Below, in pieces: positions 40,799-45,449 of a stretch of 45,449 bases of DNA. The stretch comes from an uncultured Clostridia bacterium (lineage in GTDB: Bacteria > Bacillota > Clostridia > Christensenellales > Aristaeellaceae): contig CAKUFG010000023.1 in the NCBI GenBank assembly GCA_934647235.1, positions 1-45,449 of the forward strand, in the 5' to 3' direction. A program made the position numbers and the translations under genes. The notes under the pieces are model-generated. The model ran no database searches. It worked only from the letters and a program-made list of their open reading frames with translations, and was not told where the DNA came from. Position 1 is the first letter of the stretch. Each line of letters starts with the position of its first letter.

Positions 40799-41809
40799 TC
40801 AGGCCTTATCCGCGCCGGTGCCGGCCGCAGGCTGCGGCTTGGCGGCATTGGCAATGCCATCGCGCATGTTGGTGTCGGCAATCACATTTTTCATCTGGTA
40901 ATAGTCCATCACGCCCAGCTTGCCCTCACGCAGCGCTTCAGCCATGGCCAGGGGCACCTGCGCCTCGGCTTCGACCACGCGGGCGCGCATCTCCTGCACG
41001 GCGGCCAGCATTTCCTGCTCGCGCGCCACGGCGATGGCGCGGCGTTCCTCGGCCTTGGCCTGGGCGATGCGGCGGTCCGCCTCAGCCTGATCCATCTGCA
41101 GCTGCGCGCCGACGTTGCGGCCCACGTCCACATCCGCGATATCGATGGACAGGATGCGGTACGCCGTGCCGTTATCCAGGCCCTTGCTCAGCACGGTCTG
41201 GCTGATCAGATCAGGGTTCTCCAGCACGGCCTTGTGCGTTTCGGAGGAGCCGATGGTGGTTACGATGCCCTCGCCTACGCGGGCGATAATGGTCTCCTCG
41301 CCAGCGCCGCCTACCAGACGGTTCACGTCCGTGCGCACGGTCACGCGGGCCTTGGCGCGCAGCTCGATGCCGTCCTTGGCCACGGCGGAGATGGGCGGGG
41401 TTTCAATGACCTTGGGGATAACGCTCATCTGCACGGCCTGCAGCACGTCGCGGCCGGCCAGGTCGATGGCGCACGCTTCGGCAAAGGTCATGGGGATGCT
41501 GGCCTGCTGGGCGGAAATCATGGCCTTGGCCACGCGCTCGATGTTGCCGCCCGCCAGCAGGTGCTTTTCAAGCTGGTCCAGGGTGATATCCAGGCCGGCC
41601 TTGCGCACCATGATCAGCGTATCCACCAGACGATGGGGCGAAATGCGGCGCAGACGCATACCGATCAGCGCGGACACCTTGACCTTTACGCCCGAGGACA
41701 TCGCCCGCACCCACAGCCCCAGCGGAACATAGCGCAGGAACACCAGCACCAGCACGATCGCCAGCAGCAGCAATACGAGAATCGTTACGGTTGCTCCATC
41801 AAAGCCCAT
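40799..41809 (-). CDS. floA: Flotillin-like protein FloA
   Basis: The 336-residue scaffold protein organises membrane microdomains. An N-terminal hydrophobic segment (about 7-28) anchors it; RYVPLGLWVRAMSSGVKVKV opens the SPFH-like domain. IPMTFAEACAIDLAGRDVLQ, VIETPPISAVAKDGIELRAK and the C-terminal coiled-coil rich in Ala/Glu/Arg (about 230-300; AEADRRIAQAKAEERRAIAV) match FloA. The ATG has AAAGGAGAGG upstream. It follows an nfeD gene by 25 bp, the standard floA-nfeD pairing. Confidence 0.96.
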   Translation of the reverse strand: MGFDGATVTILVLLLLAIVLVLVFLRYVPLGLWVRAMSSGVKVKVSALIGMRLRRISPHRLVDTLIMVRKAGLDITLDQLEKHLLAGGNIERVAKAMISAQQASIPMTFAEACAIDLAGRDVLQAVQMSVIPKVIETPPISAVAKDGIELRAKARVTVRTDVNRLVGGAGEETIIARVGEGIVTTIGSSETHKAVLENPDLISQTVLSKGLDNGTAYRILSIDIADVDVGRNVGAQLQMDQAEADRRIAQAKAEERRAIAVAREQEMLAAVQEMRARVVEAEAQVPLAMAEALREGKLGVMDYYQMKNVIADTNMRDGIANAAKPQPAAGTGADKA

Positions 41810-41834
41810 TGTTTTCCTCTCCTTTTGTCTACCT

Positions 41835-42311
41835 TCAGATTTTGTTTACAAAGATCTGCGTGCCCTCCACGCGGACGATGCGAACCCTCTGTCCCTCGGA
41901 CACATATTCGCCGTCGCTGGTCACATGCAGCTTTCCGCAGTCAAACTCGGCGGTGCCCACGGGGCGCAGGGTGTTTTTCACCACGCCCTCCTTGCCCACC
42001 AGCAGCTGCATATCCGCGTTTTCGGACGGCGGGGTCTCGGTATCGTTGAGAATCAGATCGGATTTTGACAGTCTGCCGCTGGACGCAGATTTGAGCGATA
42101 CGGATATCGCCACGCCCACCAGCGCCAGCACGGCCACCGTAGTGCCCAGTCCGACCATGGCCCCGTATTCATACCAGGTCATGGCCACGCCCGCCAGCAG
42201 CAGGATGATGCCCGATATGCCGGGCACGCCGAACCCTGGCATAAACGCTTCCACAATCAGCAGGACCACGCCCGCCAGCACGCAGATGATAATTGGTATC
42301 AGCCATTCCAT
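41835..42311 (-). CDS. NfeD-family membrane protein
   Basis: The 158-residue short NfeD protein has three or four N-terminal helices (MEWLIPIIICVLAGVVLLIV, GISGIILLLAGVAMTW, VAVLALVGVAISVSL) and a C-terminal OB-fold domain (LLVGKEGVVKNTLRPVGTAEF, GQRVRIVRVEGTQIFV). It has no serine-protease domain. NfeD partners flotillin, and the floA gene is directly downstream. The start has GGGAGG 9 nt upstream. Confidence 0.92.
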   Translation of the reverse strand: MEWLIPIIICVLAGVVLLIVEAFMPGFGVPGISGIILLLAGVAMTWYEYGAMVGLGTTVAVLALVGVAISVSLKSASSGRLSKSDLILNDTETPPSENADMQLLVGKEGVVKNTLRPVGTAEFDCGKLHVTSDGEYVSEGQRVRIVRVEGTQIFVNKI

Positions 42312-42392
42312 CGCAGCGCGCCTCCCTTCATGGTTTGTGAGGTCAGCATAGCATATTTCACGCGCGATGAAAACAGCTTATGCCTGAAAGCA

Positions 42393-42983
42393 TCACTTTT
42401 GCGTCTGAATTGTCAGGGACTCCCGCAGGCAGCGCACATCCTGCTCGTACACGCTGAGCAGCTCGCGCCGGTAGATAATGGCTGCGGGATGATACAGCGC
42501 AAACAACGGCAGGCCATTGACCGCCGTGTGCCACGCGCCGTGCATATCGCCGATGGTGGATTTATCCCCTGTCAGCGCGCGCAGGGGCACGTTGCCCAGC
42601 GTCACCAGGGCACGGGGAGCGACCAGATCGATTTCCTTCATCAGAAAAGGCAGGAAAAGGGCGATTTCCTCTTTGGAGGGCGCGCGGTTGCGCACGCGCC
42701 CGGACGCGCCCCGCGCCGTGGGGCGGATCTTGACCACGTTGCTGACGTAGATCTCCTGCCGCTCCATGCCCATCAGCTCCAGAAAGCCGTCCAGGTTTTT
42801 GCCCGCCTTGCCCACGAAGGGCCGGCGCTTGAGGGTTTCCTGCTCGCCCGGCGCCTCGCCAATCAGCATCAGCGGGGGATGATCGGTGTTGCCGTCGCCA
42901 AAGACAAGTATTTTATCCTCGCCCGGCCAAAGGGGGCGAAAAAACTGCGTGCATTCCTGCTCAAACGCTTGCATATCCGCCAT
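42393..42983 (-). CDS. UDG family 4-like protein lacking the [4Fe-4S] cysteines
   Basis: The 196-residue protein is a paralogue of the next gene upstream. It keeps motif A (LIGEAPGEQETLKRRPFVGKAG) as split segments GEAPGEQE and PFVGKAG, the middle NVVKIRPT and the C-terminal motif B ALYHPAAI. The four cluster cysteines of family 4 are absent: the CxxC is missing, KC has become KI and the later Cys is replaced in a variable stretch (RGASGRVRNRAP). It may be an apo-form uracil-DNA glycosylase or a changed-specificity enzyme. It begins 1 bp after its partner's stop, with GGAGG within the preceding gene. Confidence 0.82.
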   Translation of the reverse strand: MADMQAFEQECTQFFRPLWPGEDKILVFGDGNTDHPPLMLIGEAPGEQETLKRRPFVGKAGKNLDGFLELMGMERQEIYVSNVVKIRPTARGASGRVRNRAPSKEEIALFLPFLMKEIDLVAPRALVTLGNVPLRALTGDKSTIGDMHGAWHTAVNGLPLFALYHPAAIIYRRELLSVYEQDVRCLRESLTIQTQK

Positions 42984-42984
42984 A

Positions 42985-43548
42985 TCACTGCGCCTCCAGA
43001 TCCTTTAGTTTTGCCATCACCAGCTGCAAATCATGCCAGGCGTCGCGTTTTTTGCTTTCATCGCGCAAAAGCGCGGCGGGGTGGTAGGTAGGCAGGAACC
43101 ACACGCCCTTGCGTTCCTCCCACTGTCCATGCTCGCGCGTGATGCGGAAATCCGGCCGCAGCAGCGTTCTGGCGGCCGTCGCGCCCAGCAGCACAATCAC
43201 CTGCGGGCGCACCAGCGCCACCTGCTCGCGCAGATAGGGCAGGCAGGCCGCAGCCTCCTCGGGAAAGGGCGTGCGGTTCTGCGGCGGACGGCACTTGACA
43301 ATATTGCAGATGTAAACCTCCTCGCGCGTCAGGCCCATGGCGGCGATCATTTTGGTCAGCAGCTGCCCGGCCGCGCCCACAAAGGCCAGGCCCTGCATAT
43401 CCTCGTCCGCGCCGGGGCCCTCGCCGATAAACATCAGCCGGGCATGAATATCCCCCTGTCCGGGCACCTTGTTGTGGATGCGGCGGCACAGCTCGCACTT
43501 TTCGCAGGCGAAAATCTCATCATACAGCGATTGCCAGGAGGTTTTCAT
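42985..43548 (-). CDS. Family 4 uracil-DNA glycosylase
   Basis: The 187-residue enzyme removes uracil from DNA to start base-excision repair. Cluster ligands are Cys15 and Cys18 (CEKC), Cys86 (KCRPPQNRTP) and Cys102. Motif A is FIGEGPGADED and AFVGAAGQLL; motif B is YHPAALLRDE. ATG at 43548 has GGGGAG 9 nt upstream; the longer frame is not conserved. It is co-transcribed with the cysteine-less paralogue. Confidence 0.95.
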   Translation of the reverse strand: MKTSWQSLYDEIFACEKCELCRRIHNKVPGQGDIHARLMFIGEGPGADEDMQGLAFVGAAGQLLTKMIAAMGLTREEVYICNIVKCRPPQNRTPFPEEAAACLPYLREQVALVRPQVIVLLGATAARTLLRPDFRITREHGQWEERKGVWFLPTYHPAALLRDESKKRDAWHDLQLVMAKLKDLEAQ

Positions 43549-43573
43549 AGGCGTAGTCTCCCCTTTTGTGCGG

Positions 43574-43798
43574 TTACTTAAACAGCGCCAGAATGACGTC
43601 GAAGGTAGCGGACGCATCCTGCCGCAGCCAGGACAGCAGGCTTACGATCAGCAGCACCAGCACCAGCGTGACCGCCACGCCCGCCACCACGGCCAGGAAT
43701 TCCATCAGGCCCATGGTCAGCCGCCAGCGATCCCGCCGCGCCTCTTTTTCTTCCTCTTTGCGTTCAAAATACGCATCGCGGTTATCCTGCTGATACAT
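43574..43798 (-). CDS. Small single-helix membrane protein of unknown function
   Basis: The 74-residue protein has a charged N-terminus (YFERKEEEKEARRDRWRL) and one long hydrophobic helix (LMEFLAVVAGVAVTLVLVLL, about 31-56). The ATG has AAAGGAAAG upstream, and the frame lies 20 bp after trmL and 25 bp before the glycosylase gene, so it is probably translated within that operon. I do not recognise the family. Confidence 0.65.
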   Translation of the reverse strand: MYQQDNRDAYFERKEEEKEARRDRWRLTMGLMEFLAVVAGVAVTLVLVLLIVSLLSWLRQDASATFDVILALFK

Positions 43799-43818
43799 TT
43801 TGTTTCTTTCCTTTCGCG

Positions 43819-44334
43819 TTACACATAGTCCATCCAGGGCTGCGCGTCATCCTGCCGGCCGGTCAGCGCGCCATGATCGCACAGGCCGGGGAAGCCCTGC
43901 TGGCGCAGCGCCTCGTATAGCACGATGGCCACAGAGTTGCTCAGGTTCAGCGACCGTGCCTCGCTGCGCATGGGAATGCGGATGCAGCGATCGTACACCC
44001 GGCTGAGCAGCGACTCGGGCAGGCCCTTTGTTTCGCAGCCGAACACCAGAAAATCCTCCGGCCCGTAGCTGGCCTCATGATAGCCGCGCGGGGCCTTGGT
44101 GGTGGCAAAATGATAAACGGCATGCGGATATTCCGCCATCATTGTATCAAAATCCGGATGGACATGCAACTCCATCAGATGCCAGTAATCCAGCCCGGCG
44201 CGCTTGAGATACTTATCGCTCAGCTCAAAGCCCAGCGGCTCAATCAGGTGCAGCACGCTCCCCGTCGCCGCGCAGGTGCGGGCGATATTGCCGGTGTTCT
44301 GCGGAATCTCCGGCGCGTATAATACGATATGCAT
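43819..44334 (-). CDS. trmL: tRNA (cytidine/uridine-34-2'-O)-methyltransferase TrmL
   Basis: The 171-residue SPOUT-class enzyme methylates the wobble ribose of leucine tRNAs. MHIVLYAPEIPQNTGNIART at the N-terminus, DFLVFGCETKGLPESLL and IPMRSEARSLNLSNSVAIVL are the trefoil-knot motifs. The ATG at 44334 has GGGAGG 9 nt upstream and gives the usual TrmL length. It heads the minus-strand run with the small membrane protein and the two glycosylases. Confidence 0.96.
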   Translation of the reverse strand: MHIVLYAPEIPQNTGNIARTCAATGSVLHLIEPLGFELSDKYLKRAGLDYWHLMELHVHPDFDTMMAEYPHAVYHFATTKAPRGYHEASYGPEDFLVFGCETKGLPESLLSRVYDRCIRIPMRSEARSLNLSNSVAIVLYEALRQQGFPGLCDHGALTGRQDDAQPWMDYV

Positions 44335-44363
44335 GCGGCGTTTCCTCCCGTTCATAAACAAAT

Positions 44364-44391
44364 TTGCAAATTCTGCCGTTTGTGGTATAAT
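44364..44391 (+). promoter_or_regulatory. Promoter of the nucleotidyltransferase gene
   Basis: TTGCAA (44364-44369) and TATAAT (44386-44391) are 16 bp apart, 32 bp before the ATG. Confidence 0.7.
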
Positions 44392-44423
44392 GATAAAAAA
44401 CGGACAAGGAGCGTATTGATTCC

Positions 44424-45341
44424 ATGCGCAGCGAACCCATTCTGGTCGTCATGGCGGCGGGCATCGGCAGCCGTTTCGGCGGCATCAAGCAGCTGGCTTC
44501 CTTCGGCGCTCATGGCGAGTGCATTATTGATTATTCCCTTTTCGACGCCTACCGTGCGGGCTTCCGCCGGGTGATTTTCATCGTCCGGGACGATATTCTG
44601 GAGGATTTTCGCCAGAAGATCGGCTGCCACGTAGAGGGACTGATGGAAACGCACTACGTTCTTCAGCACCTGGAGCATCTGCCGGAGGGCTGTGCCGTGC
44701 CCGACGGCCGCACCAAGCCCTGGGGCACCGGCCATGCCGTGATGTGCTGCCGGGAGTATATCGACGCGCCCTTTGCCGCCATCAACGGCGACGATTTCTA
44801 CGGCCGCGACGCCTTCCGGCAGATTTACGATTTTCTCTCCCAGCCGCACAAGCCCGGCGAATACGCCATGACGGGCTTTCTGCTGAAGAATACCCTGTCC
44901 GAAAACGGCTCGGTTTCTCGCGGCGTATGCCACGCCTCGCCCGAGGGCTATCTGGAGAGCATTGTGGAAAACACGCATATCATTTCCACCTGCGACGGCC
45001 CGCTGACCACCATGGACGGCGAGACCTACCGCCTGCTCTCCCCCGATACGCCGGTGTCCATGAACCTGTGGGCCTTCACGCCCGATTTCATGGATCAGCT
45101 GTGGGCGCGGTTCCCCGCGTTTTATCAGAACGCCATGGCAGCCAACCCGCTCAAGGGCGAGTACTATCTGCCCTTCGTAGTCAACGATACCCTGCGCGAC
45201 GGCGAATCCACCGTGCGCATGCTGCACACCACCAGCAAGTGGTACGGCATCACCTACCAGCCCGATCTTCCCGCCGTGCGCGACGCACTGGCCAGGCTGA
45301 CGCAGGAGGGCGAGTATCCCGGAGCCCTGTGGGAAAAGTAA
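44424..45341 (+). CDS. Sugar-nucleotidyltransferase-family protein
   Basis: The 305-residue protein has the nucleotidyltransferase fold: VVMAAGIGSRFGGIKQL is the nucleotide-binding loop (G-rich xxGxGxR type), KPWGTGHAVMCC and AINGDDFYGRDAF (metal/sugar Asp-Asp) follow. The second half (NTHIISTCDGPLTTMDGETY, MNLWAFTPDFMDQL) is found in uncharacterised homologues of this size. It probably couples a sugar phosphate to a nucleotide; the product is not known. AAGGAG lies about 12 nt before the ATG, slightly long. The hairpin repeat begins 7 nt after its stop. Confidence 0.82.
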   Translation: MRSEPILVVMAAGIGSRFGGIKQLASFGAHGECIIDYSLFDAYRAGFRRVIFIVRDDILEDFRQKIGCHVEGLMETHYVLQHLEHLPEGCAVPDGRTKPWGTGHAVMCCREYIDAPFAAINGDDFYGRDAFRQIYDFLSQPHKPGEYAMTGFLLKNTLSENGSVSRGVCHASPEGYLESIVENTHIISTCDGPLTTMDGETYRLLSPDTPVSMNLWAFTPDFMDQLWARFPAFYQNAMAANPLKGEYYLPFVVNDTLRDGESTVRMLHTTSKWYGITYQPDLPAVRDALARLTQEGEYPGALWEK

Positions 45342-45348
45342 CGGTCTG

Positions 45349-45449
45349 CCGCTGAAAGTCAGCTAAAGCGGACTTTCAGCGGGAACGTCATTTTCTTGTG
45401 AGCCAAAGGCTCACGGGCAGAAAATGACATAGGAAGCAGCCTGACGGCT
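45349..45449 (+). repeat. Structured 3' repeat, copy 2 (inverted, cut by window end)
   Basis: This 101-bp stretch is the reverse complement of 19535-19635 with about three differences. It begins with CCGCTGAAAGTC and CTTTCAGCGG around GCTAAAGC, then GTCATTTTCT/AGAAAATGAC enclosing GTGAGCC/GGCTCAC, then AGGAAGCAGCC at the edge. It starts 7 nt after the nucleotidyltransferase stop, in the same orientation relative to that gene as copy 1 has to its gene. The rest of the array is outside the window. Confidence 0.88.

Overview
The window is GC-rich DNA with strong AAGGAGG-type ribosome sites, sigma-A promoters of the TTGxxx-17-TATAAT type, a spoIID-like gene, a flotillin FloA/NfeD pair and an L27 protein with the N-terminal extension cut by the Prp protease. 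Together these point to a Bacillota (Firmicutes) genome, most likely an anaerobic, gut-type member of the Clostridia. No rRNA, tRNA, CRISPR array, phage gene or transposase was recognised.

Region 1 (1-8105, all minus strand) is a sugar-use locus. In transcription order it holds a ribulokinase (araB-like), a LacI-family repressor, a secreted GH66 dextranase-like glycosidase, a sugar-binding protein, two MalFG-type permeases and a truncated gene at the edge. A 14-bp palindrome, GTTATGCGCATAAC, and close variants lie in front of the glycosidase, the repressor and the kinase.

Region 2 (8130-12991, plus) is a branched-chain amino-acid type ABC system: binding protein, LivH, a single polypeptide fusing LivM to LivG, and LivF.

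Region 3 (13022-17400) holds a DegV lipid-binding protein and a TtcA-like tRNA thiolase (minus), a divergent M24 Xaa-Pro peptidase (plus) and a sodium-coupled NSS transporter (minus).

Region 4 (17467-26850) has a second FGGY sugar kinase (plus), a compact array of about ten hairpins (19316-19635), and a minus-strand operon of a five-bladed-propeller glycosidase-like protein, HpcH/HpaI aldolase, LplB/LplC permeases and a large binding protein. A divergent LacI regulator follows. Three 9-bp TGAAATT repeats abut the operon promoter, and a related TGAAAT/ATTTCA palindrome sits in the kinase leader, suggesting one shared regulator.

Region 5 (26868-37861) is mostly housekeeping and accessory: SpoIID/SH3 protein, C39-like peptidase, methyltransferase, a QueG-like double [4Fe-4S] protein, upp, a membrane XRE regulator, a P-loop nucleoside kinase with a zinc-ribbon-type secreted protein, two adjacent COG0523 GTPases (one with a His/Asp-rich stretch of about 105 residues) and a CapA-family protein.

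Region 6 (37885-45341) has rplU-prp-rpmA with its leader, three uracil-DNA-glycosylase-superfamily genes within 5 kb, an orphan LytTR regulator, floA-nfeD, trmL and a sugar-nucleotidyltransferase. The window ends inside an inverted copy of the proximal third of the hairpin array. Both copies begin 5-7 nt after a stop codon and have the same orientation relative to the gene they follow. This array is the least explained structure in the window.
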